Part shown: in pieces, positions 12,857-22,499 of the stretch
Layout of the letters: the number at the start of each line of letters is the position of its first letter
How positions within the stretch are numbered: position 1 is the first letter of the stretch
NCBI GenBank assembly: GCA_023512255.1
Contig: JAILZY010000060.1
Location: forward strand, 1 to 22,598
Reading direction: 5' to 3'
Length of the DNA stretch: 22,598 bases
DNA from: a bacterium
GTDB taxonomy: Bacteria > SZUA-182 > DTGQ01
Translations under genes and position numbers: made by a program
The notes under the pieces: model-generated
Seen by the model: only the letters and a program-made list of their open reading frames with translations
The model's database searches: none
What the model was told of the DNA's origin: nothing

Positions 12857-15800
12857 GAAAAAGAGACAAGATCTTCTAGTTAGCCTGGCAGTGAGTTTTT
12901 TAATAACCCTCCTGTTCTCTGGCTGTGGAGGGGGTGGTGGAGGGGGAAAATCCCAAACACCCCCTGCAACTACAACCTATACCTATACCTTGACTGGAGA
13001 GGTTTATGATGAGCTCCTTGATGGAGCCACGGTTTCCTTTTACTTGACCGATCCCAATCATCCTATTGCCCAGACAGTGACTAATTCGAGCGGGACCTAT
13101 CAGGCTCAGGTTACGGTAAATGCCGGCACTCAGATTATCTACACCAGGGCTTGCGGAGGGAGATTAGCCACTTCTGGTGAGGAATTCAGCGGAAGGCTCT
13201 ATGGGGTAGCGCCGCTTACAGGAGCAGCAGGAGGTGCTACCTTGCAGGTTCACCTCAATCCTATAACCTCCCTGCTCCGGCACTATCTGACCGAAACATC
13301 GGGCGCTACCCTCGATAATGCCCTCGGTCTGCTGGCCGGAAAGCTCAAAGAGATCGACCCCAATGCTCCTGATAGTATTTCCCAAAGTGATTTGCCCCGA
13401 CTCAGCAGATCCAATGCCCTGGTTAGGCGGATCAGCAACCTGATCAGCTATCAGGTCGATCAGGCTGATCCGAATAGCCGCAGTATTGATCGGGTAATTA
13501 GCCGTATTGCTGGCGGATGGCTGCCTGATGAGAGCAAGCTTAGGCAGGCTCTGGAGCTAGCCGAAGCAGCGGTTGCGAACGGGAAAGGGGAGCTGACCGG
13601 ACTGGTAGTTGATTTTGATACCAAAAATCCGGTCCAGGGAGCTACGGTTAGGGTTCGGGGCACTTCTTTCCAGAGCCAAACTGATACGGATGGAAACTTT
13701 TTCTTCCGCCAACTGCCTGCCGGCATGTCCCTGATTGTTGAGGTAGAGGCTTCTGGATATGCCAGCACGCAAGAGATAGTCGAGATCTCTTCGCATGAAA
13801 AGAGTCAGAATATACTCATCAGCCTCAAGGCTGTGGCGGCCAGGGCGGTCCTGGACCTTGAGCAGGGGATCGTCGCCTCCCGCTATCGTGCTAGGGCTCG
13901 GAGCCTGCGGGATGGCGGGCTGCAGATCTCAACCTTAGACAATTCCATGAGTCTGACCTTTCCGGCCGAAGCCCTTGGCCGGATGCGGCGCCACTTCAGC
14001 CAGCAGCAGGCTCGCTATAGCGGCGGTGCCGAAAATCAAAATCGGATTGTCTATGTCAATATGACCCCAATAGACCCTACGAGGGAGATCGAGGCTTTCC
14101 CTGGCGATTTTACCACTAGCGATCCTGATGCCGAAGGAGTTTTGGCCGCAAGGGAGAAAAAGCTTGAATCTGTAGTTTTGGGAGAATTTAGCCTAGTGGA
14201 TGAATCCGGCAGGCCGATCACCGATCTTGACCTGGGTGAGGGGGTCGAGATTCGCTTTCGCCTTCCCGAAGCCCTTCAGGAGATGTATAGACAAAAATAT
14301 GATCAGGGCGAGCGCACTATTCCCTGGTATGCCTATGATCCAAATGATGGCATCTGGAAAAGATCGGACCAGCCATCGAGGCTGATTCTGGTGGATGATG
14401 TTTTGTATGCCGTGGCTGTGGCCACTCACTTTAGCTGGTGGAACGTGGATTGGCCAGTGGAAACCCACGGCTGCATTGAGGGATATGTGCGGCAGGATGA
14501 TCAGCCACTGGCTGGAGTTCAGATTGAGGCCAGCGGCATTGATTATCAGGGGCAGAGCTTTGCCATGACTGACCAGAGCGGCCATTATCAAATTACGGTC
14601 AAAAGGGGTGCCTGGTCCAGGATCACTGCCCGCTTCGGAGGATATGAAATAAAAGATCCAAATCCCGTTTATGTAAGCCGTCAAAAGTCAGAAGGGTGTG
14701 AGCAAAAGGATATTAATTTTCACCTGGTGGATATATGTGGCCGAGTGGTAAACCAGAATAATCAGGGGATTCGCGGGGCCTATGTCTATGTTGACACCGG
14801 GATTGGAAAGTTCACTGATCCAAATGGAGATTTTCACTTAATCAGTGACCCGAATCGCAGCCTAAAATTGAAGGTTTCCTATACTCACAATCAGATTAAC
14901 TATCATGTAACCAAGGATGTGGCTGTAGGGAGTGAAGATTTGTGTGGTGATCGCAAAATCATCATTCCCCTTGATCTTTCACCCCAGTATGTGCGGGGAT
15001 TCATAAAAATTATTGAAAATAATGCGACAAAGCCTCTTTTAGGCAAGGAAGTCAAAATCTCGGCTGACAATGGATTTACCACTAGCAATGACAGCCAAGG
15101 CTTCTATGAGGTGGCGGCAGAGCGAGGCACAAGTAATCTCAAAATCCTCTATCGCTACTATGCCAGCAATGGAAGCTATCTTGAGCAGAGCCGCTCGTTT
15201 TCCTGGTCAGGGTCAGGCGCTCTTCAGGGTGATCCGAATGTAACCTTTGAGCTTCATCCTGCCTGGATCTGGGGGAGGGTAGCTGATAAAACCACCGGTG
15301 AGCCGATTCCTAATATCCGGATCTCTACTACCCTAGGTACCTACACTCTGTCTGATCCGAACACGGGAGAATATGAGCTTGAGGTTCCGGCCAATACTAG
15401 TTTTAAGGCCATAGCCCGGCTGGTCATTCCCGCGGCTGCAGTGGTGGAGGAGGATTGCCAGCAGATTGATCCTCTTGGCTTTGGTGAGCGAAGACAGGTT
15501 AACTTTACCCTGGACAGCAGGGTAGCCAAAATCAGCGGCCAAGTCACTGACTCCCAAGGCAATCCGCTCCCCTATGTTTCGGTCGTCAGCGAGTACAAGG
15601 CCCGGACAATGACTGACTCAAGCGGCAATTTTACCCTAATTGTTCCAGCTAAGATTAATGTAAAGCTAGCCTTTACCTGTGAGGGATATATACCGGAAAT
15701 CAGCGAATTTTCTACCCCAGATCGTGGAGTAACCAAGGATATTGGCCAGGTTGTGCTGAATAAGCCCAATTTTAGACCAGTGATTCAGAAGGTGGATGTC

Positions 15801-17468
15801 CAGCCAGGTCTTCGGGTCTGCTGGGGCGGGGACCCCAATTCAACGGTCATTACCCTGAAGATTACGGCTATAGATATTAACGGCGATCCGCTGACCTATC
15901 AGGTCATAACGCCAAATGGTACGCCTGCGGCCACCCTGATCGCTGATCCTAACTGCTTTAGCTGGAAGGCGCCTGCCCTAGGTCAGTATTCATTAACCGT
16001 GCAGGTATCGGATGGAAAAGAAAATGGCACAGCCACCGTTCGGCTGCCGATCGAGGTAGTGAATTGTGTAGAGAATCGAGCTCCGGTAATTATCTACCTA
16101 TCGCCAGACAAGCCCGTGATCGGCACAGTTGGCCAGACTAAAAGCTTTGGGGTTGTAGCCTATGATCCGGATGGAGATGAGCTGGCCTACCAGTGGCAGA
16201 TCTTGGATCAAAACCAGCAGGTCCTTGACCATAATGTCTGGTCATTATCCGCACCTTCTGGCAAAAATACGAATCTGACTATCCCAGCAGGGCTATTTAA
16301 CGACCGTGATCCGAATCAGCCTGCTCAATTTACCGTCCGGGTAACTGTGAGTGATGGGAAAGGGAAATCCGTCACCAAAGGGGTCTCCTTGACCGTGTGG
16401 GCTAATCTGCCGCCGCAGATCCGAACAATCATGGTTGAACCTAACCATTGTATTTTGGGGGATACGGTTAAACTCCTGGCTGAGGCTACGGATCCTGACG
16501 GAGATTATCCTCTTGTCTATAGCTGGTCCTGCCGGGGAGTTTCGATTGGGATTGGTTCCAATATTAACTGGACCATTCCTGATGATCCAAACTATGTTGG
16601 CTCTCAGGCTATCCAATTGACGGTTGAAGATAGTGATCCTGATCATCCTCGCTCAGCCAGTCAAATTGTGCAGTTGGTGGTCGGGGCAAACAGTGCGCCT
16701 GTGATTAGCGCCTTGACTCCTGACAAGATAAGGGTTTTGCCTGAGGAGGTGATTGGTGTTCAGGCGGCAGTGTCTGACCCTGAAGGCCGGGCTCTTGAGT
16801 TTGTATGGTCCTGCACTGCTGGAGCCATTATGAGCGGGCAGGGGACAGGCCAGATCACCTGGAAGGCTCCGCAGGATACCGGCGATAGCAAGATTTCTCT
16901 TACTGTAAGCGATGGGCTCAGGCAGACCACAAGAGAGGTTACTATCCGGGTATCTACCCTGACGGTTGATGCCGGAGAAAATAGGGTGATTCTCCTGCAA
17001 GCTTTACCCATTACCCTTCAGGGACAGGTGAATATCAGCCCAGCGAATGAGCCCTACACCATAGCCTGGCGGATCGATCCAAACAGCATCCCTGAGGGGG
17101 CGAGCCCGCAGCTTTCTTCCCCCACTAGCCTAGCTACTCAATTCAGCACCAATGCTGTTGGCAACTACCACATCTGGCTGACGGCAACTGCGGGTGGTGA
17201 AATTTCCGACCAAGATGACCTTTGGGTGAAGGTTACCGATCAGACCCCGCCCACGGTCTCAGGCTATGTGAAGGATGCTCAAGGGAATCCGATCTCTGGG
17301 GCTGCGGTTGAGATGTACAGTGCAAATAGCCGGCAGGACTGGGATCAGAAGACAGTAACTGACCAAAGCGGCTATTATGAATTCAGAGATGTTCCATCCG
17401 GCACATACTATGTGATTGTGGCCCGCGAGGGATATTGGCAGATGACCAAAGTGATCACCATTCCTTAA
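12852..17468 (+). CDS. Giant modular lipoprotein: carboxypeptidase-regulatory-like and Ig/PKD-like domains
   Basis: A 1,538-residue surface or periplasmic lipoprotein. The lipobox is Phe-Ser-Gly-Cys with Cys25, followed by seven glycines. Carboxypeptidase-regulatory-like beta-sandwich modules lie at about 47-110, 246-325, 540-620, 627-695, 713-785, 804-880, 893-970 and 1466-1538. They show the G-x-V...G-x-P(L/I)-x-G-A-x-V and TD-x-x-G-x-Y/F pattern. Residues about 330-537 form a different domain ending WYAYDPNDGIW...HFSWWNVD, like the ZU5-related region found before such repeats. Residues about 975-1460 are five Ig/PKD-like modules with the DPDGDxLxYxW hallmark. No catalytic residues are recognised, so a structural, adhesive or ligand-binding role is inferred. 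Asp-Pro-Asn occurs about 14 times with varied codons. It starts at ATG 12852 behind AAGGAG and is followed by a second giant lipoprotein gene. Confidence 0.85.
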   Translation: MRKKRQDLLVSLAVSFLITLLFSGCGGGGGGGKSQTPPATTTYTYTLTGEVYDELLDGATVSFYLTDPNHPIAQTVTNSSGTYQAQVTVNAGTQIIYTRACGGRLATSGEEFSGRLYGVAPLTGAAGGATLQVHLNPITSLLRHYLTETSGATLDNALGLLAGKLKEIDPNAPDSISQSDLPRLSRSNALVRRISNLISYQVDQADPNSRSIDRVISRIAGGWLPDESKLRQALELAEAAVANGKGELTGLVVDFDTKNPVQGATVRVRGTSFQSQTDTDGNFFFRQLPAGMSLIVEVEASGYASTQEIVEISSHEKSQNILISLKAVAARAVLDLEQGIVASRYRARARSLRDGGLQISTLDNSMSLTFPAEALGRMRRHFSQQQARYSGGAENQNRIVYVNMTPIDPTREIEAFPGDFTTSDPDAEGVLAAREKKLESVVLGEFSLVDESGRPITDLDLGEGVEIRFRLPEALQEMYRQKYDQGERTIPWYAYDPNDGIWKRSDQPSRLILVDDVLYAVAVATHFSWWNVDWPVETHGCIEGYVRQDDQPLAGVQIEASGIDYQGQSFAMTDQSGHYQITVKRGAWSRITARFGGYEIKDPNPVYVSRQKSEGCEQKDINFHLVDICGRVVNQNNQGIRGAYVYVDTGIGKFTDPNGDFHLISDPNRSLKLKVSYTHNQINYHVTKDVAVGSEDLCGDRKIIIPLDLSPQYVRGFIKIIENNATKPLLGKEVKISADNGFTTSNDSQGFYEVAAERGTSNLKILYRYYASNGSYLEQSRSFSWSGSGALQGDPNVTFELHPAWIWGRVADKTTGEPIPNIRISTTLGTYTLSDPNTGEYELEVPANTSFKAIARLVIPAAAVVEEDCQQIDPLGFGERRQVNFTLDSRVAKISGQVTDSQGNPLPYVSVVSEYKARTMTDSSGNFTLIVPAKINVKLAFTCEGYIPEISEFSTPDRGVTKDIGQVVLNKPNFRPVIQKVDVQPGLRVCWGGDPNSTVITLKITAIDINGDPLTYQVITPNGTPAATLIADPNCFSWKAPALGQYSLTVQVSDGKENGTATVRLPIEVVNCVENRAPVIIYLSPDKPVIGTVGQTKSFGVVAYDPDGDELAYQWQILDQNQQVLDHNVWSLSAPSGKNTNLTIPAGLFNDRDPNQPAQFTVRVTVSDGKGKSVTKGVSLTVWANLPPQIRTIMVEPNHCILGDTVKLLAEATDPDGDYPLVYSWSCRGVSIGIGSNINWTIPDDPNYVGSQAIQLTVEDSDPDHPRSASQIVQLVVGANSAPVISALTPDKIRVLPEEVIGVQAAVSDPEGRALEFVWSCTAGAIMSGQGTGQITWKAPQDTGDSKISLTVSDGLRQTTREVTIRVSTLTVDAGENRVILLQALPITLQGQVNISPANEPYTIAWRIDPNSIPEGASPQLSSPTSLATQFSTNAVGNYHIWLTATAGGEISDQDDLWVKVTDQTPPTVSGYVKDAQGNPISGAAVEMYSANSRQDWDQKTVTDQSGYYEFRDVPSGTYYVIVAREGYWQMTKVITIP

Positions 17469-17484
17469 AAAGTGAGGTTGACTT

Positions 17485-17525
17485 AAGGAGGTGAAGTGTT
17501 AACGAAGAAAAAAAGGGCTTTTTAA
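17485..17525 (+). other. Perfect Shine-Dalgarno with a nine-codon ORF
   Basis: AAGGAGGTGA (17485-17494) is a full-strength ribosome-binding site, but the giant gene starts over 110 bases later. It is placed to translate GTG at 17496, giving the basic nonapeptide VLTKKKRAF with stop TAA at 17523-17525. It may be a leader peptide or the remains of a deleted gene start. Confidence 0.4.
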
Positions 17526-17609
17526 GGCCTAAGTGCTAAGCTCAATTGTTGTGGCCATGAAATATTTTTTGAGAATTTATCAATCATCTCTTTGAGAAAG
17601 GAGAAAGGA

Positions 17610-20600
17610 ATGAAAGCTTTCAGAAAATCATGGGTCTTTTCCCTAGCCTTTTTGCTCATCCTTGGGCTGGGATGCTCGTCAAAGAGCAATCAGACCGCCG
17701 CGGATGCAGACGGAGGAAAGACGAGCGAGAGACGGGTTCTCCTCAGCGGTACGGTTGACACTAACGGCGCTTCGCCAGAGGGAGTTTTGATTACCGCCGC
17801 CAGCATTGATTATATTCCAGGGCAAAGCTCCTCAGGATTATATACCACCCAGACTAACTCTGAGGGCTACTACGCCATGACCATCCCGGTGGGTGTATAT
17901 AATGTAACCGCTGAAGGTGTGGGGCTTCAGAAGGCGGCTCGGAGCAAAGTACGCCTTTCAGGCACGACCACCCTTGATTTTGTTCTGACCGCAACCGGTG
18001 ATTTGGCCGGTCGAATCAGCTATCACCAAAGCCCGCAGGAAGGAATAGTGGTCTTTTTGTACGGCACCCAGTTTATGGCCGTAACTGACCAAAATGGAAG
18101 CTATAGTCTGCGGGGTATTCCGATTGGGAGCTATCGGCTGGGGATTATTATCCCTAATGAAGATGGAGGAGCTCTGCCGGTGGCTGATGCGGTAGTTATT
18201 GAGGCTGGAAAGACCAAAGACTTAGGAACCCTCGATGGCTACACTTTGGGGCGCTTTGCCTTCATTGATTATCTTGAGCCTGGTAAGATTGAAACCAGCC
18301 ATGATTCTGACTATCCGATTATTATTCACCGCTATGAGCTGTTTGATGAGTGCATGAACCAAAATCAAGGAATTTTGGTGAAATTTCAGCGGGAGATGGA
18401 TGCCAAGTCGGTCGAGGAGGCGATCCAGATTGAGGCCCCGCCGCAGTTTGCAGCTAGAAACCTGCGCTGGAAATATGAATGGGGATATTACCAAACTTAC
18501 CAGGAAGAACATTGGGATTCCGAGACCGAATCCCACCAATTTATCACTAAGCGGCGCTTTTATCCTTCGGCCTGCCACCTGCTCATAACTCCCCAGGATG
18601 AGAATGGACAGCTTGCTGTCAGGAGTATGCCGGCTGGCAAGTATGTCATTCGCCTAGCCACTTCAGCTAAGGATAGGTGTGGCCATCCTCTCTATCGTGC
18701 TTGTGCTTATTCATTTGAGATTCGGGAGATGATGCGCTGGGCAGTCAATGATCATTTTCTTCCCAATGGAGCCAGCGGAGTTGATGTCGCCGGCGGCATA
18801 CAAGCTCAGTTTACTAACCTGATTGATCATAACTCACTGGACCTGTCCGCGGTAAATATCACTCCGGAGCTCTCAGGCAAAGAGGTTCTTTGGACTGACA
18901 ATAACCTTCTCATTCGTGGCCGGTATGCCGAAGGGACCAGCTACACTATCACCTTGCCTGCGGGCATAAAGACTATCTATGGCGATCCGATCATCGACGC
19001 TGCTGAGCCAGACTCTAATACCATCAGCATTCAGTTCACGACCGCATCTCCTAGGGTAGCCGCTATGCTGCCAAAGCCCGGCAGTCAGGGATACGGGATT
19101 CATGAGCCGGTAACCTTGATATTCAACACCATCACTGACCGCGACTCCGTAGAGCAACACATTAAGGTCTACGCTGAGACCGAGGCCGGCGGCAGCGTAG
19201 AGATTCCAGCCTGGCAGGATGCCAATAGCCCATCGCCCTCATATAAGCTGCTCTGGGCAAATCCGCCTGAGGAGAACCCCTCTAATTTTTACATCAGCTA
19301 CTATGAAAAGTGTGAAGGCTGCGGCCCAGGCTCAGAATGTGATGAGGTCTGCCCGAAAAGCCTTGGCGATCATCTGCTAATCTCCTTCCCACGGCAATAT
19401 GGCCATACCTATCGGGTTGAGCTGGACGGCAACGCTGTTTCCTCAATGGGGAGTAAAATCGCTGCTTTCTCAGGCTCATTTAAGACCAAGGTCCCCTGCC
19501 TGGTGGACCAGAATATCAGGGATGGGGAAACCATAACCGACCTGTATATAGAAAATCTGTGGTTCAGATACAATGTCCCGATTGATATTTCTGAGGCCAA
19601 CATCATCCTGGCCACAGAGGATGGGGAGAATATTCTGCTGGGAATAAAACCCTGGCACAGCGAGCTTTATCTTTTCCCCAAGAGTTTGCCCCACTCTACC
19701 CACTTTATCCTGACCTTGCAGAATATCAAAGCCGATGATGGCTCGCTGATTCCTGATCAGACCATTAAATTTTCAACCCCGGGGCTGACAGTGGTCGAGA
19801 GCCTGCCGTGGCATGGGCAGATCGGCTATATTCTTGAGCCGGATGGCCGCAATAATTTCGTCAACATTAAGTTCAACGGCCAGTTGACCGAAGAGATGAA
19901 ACAGGCCATTGAGGATACTACCCGGGTTATCGGTAGTATTTACAGCCCGGATGTTGATCCAAACAGTCTGCCTGCTAACTATCCACGGCCGATGTTCATC
20001 TGGTGCACTTGGAAATTTGGCTGGACACAGCTTCGGATTGCCTTTACTATGGATCCTTGCACCAACTACAAGATTCAGTGGGATAGGAATTCGACCGCTA
20101 CTTCCTGGCTGCCCCGGGACATTGTCTTCAGCACGGCCTGCCCACAAGATGAGCCGATGATGGTCAAATTGCTGTATCGCACCGAGCCTGAAAATGGGAG
20201 CAGAGGGGTAGATCTATATTCTAACGTCAATCTTTATTTTGCCGTGCCGGGAATTCAAGAATATTACGGCCCATACCGGGTGAATCTTGAAGTCTGGGCT
20301 GGCGAAACCAAGCTTAATCGCTACAACGACTACAATATCACCTTCTCTCCCTATGAGTGGGATTGTCCGATGGGACAAAAAGATCCTTGGGGCAACTGGA
20401 GATGTGACGAATCTACCTCCACATACGTCAGCCACCTTATCTTATCCTTCTCCCATCTCAAGCCCAATACCACCTATAAGATCGAGGTTACGGATATCTA
20501 TAGTGATCCATGCTATTCGGGCAGTATGCCAAGCCTGCCGCCGCTTGAGTGGAATATCCCCTATACCTATACCTTCACTACCGGAGCACCTAAGATCGAG

Positions 20601-22487
20601 ATACAGGCGGATAACAAGGCTGGAGAGTTGATCTTCAAAGCTGATGAGGGTTACTTCTTCAGGACCTCTGACCTTAAGGATCCGAACATAGTGTCAATTC
20701 AGCCGAATCTGCGCGATGGCGGAAAGTGGGAATTTTATGGCAATCCAAATGATTCAACCAATGATCCAACCTATGCCACCAAAGCTATCTTGCACTATCG
20801 GCCTACTAATTATGCCCTGATCAAGGTCCAGATTCTAAAAGGGATGGACTGCTTTGCTCCTGCTGACGAGGTAGGGGGCTGGAACCTGATCGGCCAATTT
20901 GGCAATACTCCCGGCAAGTGGGTTCTTCAGGTCGAGCCGGATATCTTCCTGCCTAAGCTGGAGAGAGTCGAGCAGGTAGGTGGAGATCGCTATAACTTCA
21001 TCCGCCTGTTCTTTAATGTGGATCTTGACTCGGCCACAGCTCTTGATCCTAATAAGTATCAGATTTCCTATATCGACGGCAATGGAGCAGTCAAGAGCCT
21101 TGGGGTTCAGCGGGTCTTGGATTACTCTTGCCTCCAGAATAACGGTTGGGATCCTAACAGATGTGATCCTTCCCTTGCGCCTCCCAGGATAGGGGGAGAT
21201 GGACAGGTGGTATTGAAGACCGACCCACAGGATAATAATGTAGAGTATACCCTAAGGGTAAGTGGAGTTAAGAGCCACAGTCTAAGATACGAGATCGTAC
21301 CAGAAAACGGCCTGGCCAAATTCCTTGGAAGAGCATATACCGGTCGGGTAATGGAGGCTACCTGCCTTGAGACCATAGATGATATCCGCAATACCGATGG
21401 TGATCTTTTGGATGGTTATCTCTCTAGCTGGTATTCCTGGAAGATGCGAGCTAAGAAAATCGCCATACGGTTTGATCTGCCTATGGATCCAAACACGGTC
21501 AGAGCAGGGGAAAATGTGGTCATTACTCCGTACGGCTCTTCCACTTCCCCAAGTTGGATCGACTGGAGATGGTATAATGATAATACCATCATGGTGATTA
21601 CCTACCTCTATCAGGGCACTGACAACGGCTACGGCGGATACTATAATAATTATCCTCCCTCAAATTTTACTATCAACGTAGGTGAAACCTGCCGAAATGC
21701 TAAAGGCGAGAAGCTGACTAACACCCCCACCTCTTTCTGGGCGTATTCTTATAATCCGATCATTCTCTCTCCATCTGCTCAGCTTATTCTTGACAGCACA
21801 ACCGACCCGAGCAATCCTTCGGCTACTGTCGAGATTGACTATTCCTACTTGTACGGTGTTCCTGAAGATGCGGCTCAACTTGCGGGCAATTATCGGCTGG
21901 TTGATCCCAATCGGATCAATGCTGCTTCAGGAGCGCCGATCAGCGTTCTTGACTGCGATGGGAATCCGGTAGTCGTCGAATCGGTTGATACCTCTGGCTG
22001 GCCAGGCCGGTGTGTCCTGAAGCTTAGTAAGCCTCTAGCCAATGAGCGTGTGTGGCTAGTTCTCTCTGGGATTCCCAACTCTAGTATGATGCCGAGCTGG
22101 TTCCCGAGGGAAGCTTTGGGGGATACAGGCGCCTGCTCTCTTTGGTATCAACCCCCTGCTTGCGGTCAGCCTCCTGTGCCTCCACCGCCAGCAGGCACTG
22201 CGCCCATTGTGTCCATCGTATCGCCGACGGAAGACCAAACCTTTAGGCCTGGGGACCTCATTACCTTGCAGGCGAGTATTTCCGATCCTGATCCTGAGGA
22301 TGCTACCTTCCCGTCAGAAAATGTTGTTTGGGAGGATGAGACAAACGGCCAGCAGATTGGAAATGGAACGACATGTAGCGGTACAATACCATCTGATATT
22401 TCACCTGGACTCCATCAGATCACCGTAACGGTAACGGATAGTCAGGGCCATGTGGTAAGTGCCAGTGTGAATATTAATATTGAATAA
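17610..22487 (+). CDS. Second giant modular lipoprotein with Ig-like (Big_5-type) modules
   Basis: A 1,625-residue lipoprotein with lipobox Gly-Leu-Gly-Cys (Cys22). ATG at 17610 is preferred over an in-frame TTG at 17592 because GGAG sits seven to eight bases before it. Two carboxypeptidase-regulatory-like modules (about 46-125 and 131-200) come first. A long array of Ig-like beta-sandwiches follows, several beginning with phrases like PKPGSQGYGIHEPVTLIFN that are typical of Big_5/SbsA-like domains (prokaryotic surface Ig domains). A small cysteine cluster (Cys568, 571, 577, 581) interrupts one module. The end is a proline-rich linker (about 1514-1530) and a PKD/Ig-like module (1531-1625) with DPDPED. 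No enzyme domain is seen. It is probably a paralogous or partner surface protein of the preceding lipoprotein, 141 bases away; shared transcription is possible but a separate promoter was not identified. Confidence 0.82.
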   Translation: MKAFRKSWVFSLAFLLILGLGCSSKSNQTAADADGGKTSERRVLLSGTVDTNGASPEGVLITAASIDYIPGQSSSGLYTTQTNSEGYYAMTIPVGVYNVTAEGVGLQKAARSKVRLSGTTTLDFVLTATGDLAGRISYHQSPQEGIVVFLYGTQFMAVTDQNGSYSLRGIPIGSYRLGIIIPNEDGGALPVADAVVIEAGKTKDLGTLDGYTLGRFAFIDYLEPGKIETSHDSDYPIIIHRYELFDECMNQNQGILVKFQREMDAKSVEEAIQIEAPPQFAARNLRWKYEWGYYQTYQEEHWDSETESHQFITKRRFYPSACHLLITPQDENGQLAVRSMPAGKYVIRLATSAKDRCGHPLYRACAYSFEIREMMRWAVNDHFLPNGASGVDVAGGIQAQFTNLIDHNSLDLSAVNITPELSGKEVLWTDNNLLIRGRYAEGTSYTITLPAGIKTIYGDPIIDAAEPDSNTISIQFTTASPRVAAMLPKPGSQGYGIHEPVTLIFNTITDRDSVEQHIKVYAETEAGGSVEIPAWQDANSPSPSYKLLWANPPEENPSNFYISYYEKCEGCGPGSECDEVCPKSLGDHLLISFPRQYGHTYRVELDGNAVSSMGSKIAAFSGSFKTKVPCLVDQNIRDGETITDLYIENLWFRYNVPIDISEANIILATEDGENILLGIKPWHSELYLFPKSLPHSTHFILTLQNIKADDGSLIPDQTIKFSTPGLTVVESLPWHGQIGYILEPDGRNNFVNIKFNGQLTEEMKQAIEDTTRVIGSIYSPDVDPNSLPANYPRPMFIWCTWKFGWTQLRIAFTMDPCTNYKIQWDRNSTATSWLPRDIVFSTACPQDEPMMVKLLYRTEPENGSRGVDLYSNVNLYFAVPGIQEYYGPYRVNLEVWAGETKLNRYNDYNITFSPYEWDCPMGQKDPWGNWRCDESTSTYVSHLILSFSHLKPNTTYKIEVTDIYSDPCYSGSMPSLPPLEWNIPYTYTFTTGAPKIEIQADNKAGELIFKADEGYFFRTSDLKDPNIVSIQPNLRDGGKWEFYGNPNDSTNDPTYATKAILHYRPTNYALIKVQILKGMDCFAPADEVGGWNLIGQFGNTPGKWVLQVEPDIFLPKLERVEQVGGDRYNFIRLFFNVDLDSATALDPNKYQISYIDGNGAVKSLGVQRVLDYSCLQNNGWDPNRCDPSLAPPRIGGDGQVVLKTDPQDNNVEYTLRVSGVKSHSLRYEIVPENGLAKFLGRAYTGRVMEATCLETIDDIRNTDGDLLDGYLSSWYSWKMRAKKIAIRFDLPMDPNTVRAGENVVITPYGSSTSPSWIDWRWYNDNTIMVITYLYQGTDNGYGGYYNNYPPSNFTINVGETCRNAKGEKLTNTPTSFWAYSYNPIILSPSAQLILDSTTDPSNPSATVEIDYSYLYGVPEDAAQLAGNYRLVDPNRINAASGAPISVLDCDGNPVVVESVDTSGWPGRCVLKLSKPLANERVWLVLSGIPNSSMMPSWFPREALGDTGACSLWYQPPACGQPPVPPPPAGTAPIVSIVSPTEDQTFRPGDLITLQASISDPDPEDATFPSENVVWEDETNGQQIGNGTTCSGTIPSDISPGLHQITVTVTDSQGHVVSASVNINIE

Positions 22488-22499
22488 CTATTGAATAGC
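22478..22499 (+). repeat. 11-bp duplication spanning the stop codon of the second giant gene
   Basis: TATTGAATAAC (22478-22488) is followed directly by TATTGAATAGC (22489-22499). The first copy holds the TAA stop and the second has an in-line TAG. A small CTAT/ATAG stem and TTTTT follow, which might act as a weak terminator. Confidence 0.6.

Noticed and set aside
17592-17609. TTG start for the second giant gene
   Set aside because: These codons include the GGAG ribosome-binding sequence for the ATG at 17610, which gives a normal lipoprotein signal peptide.
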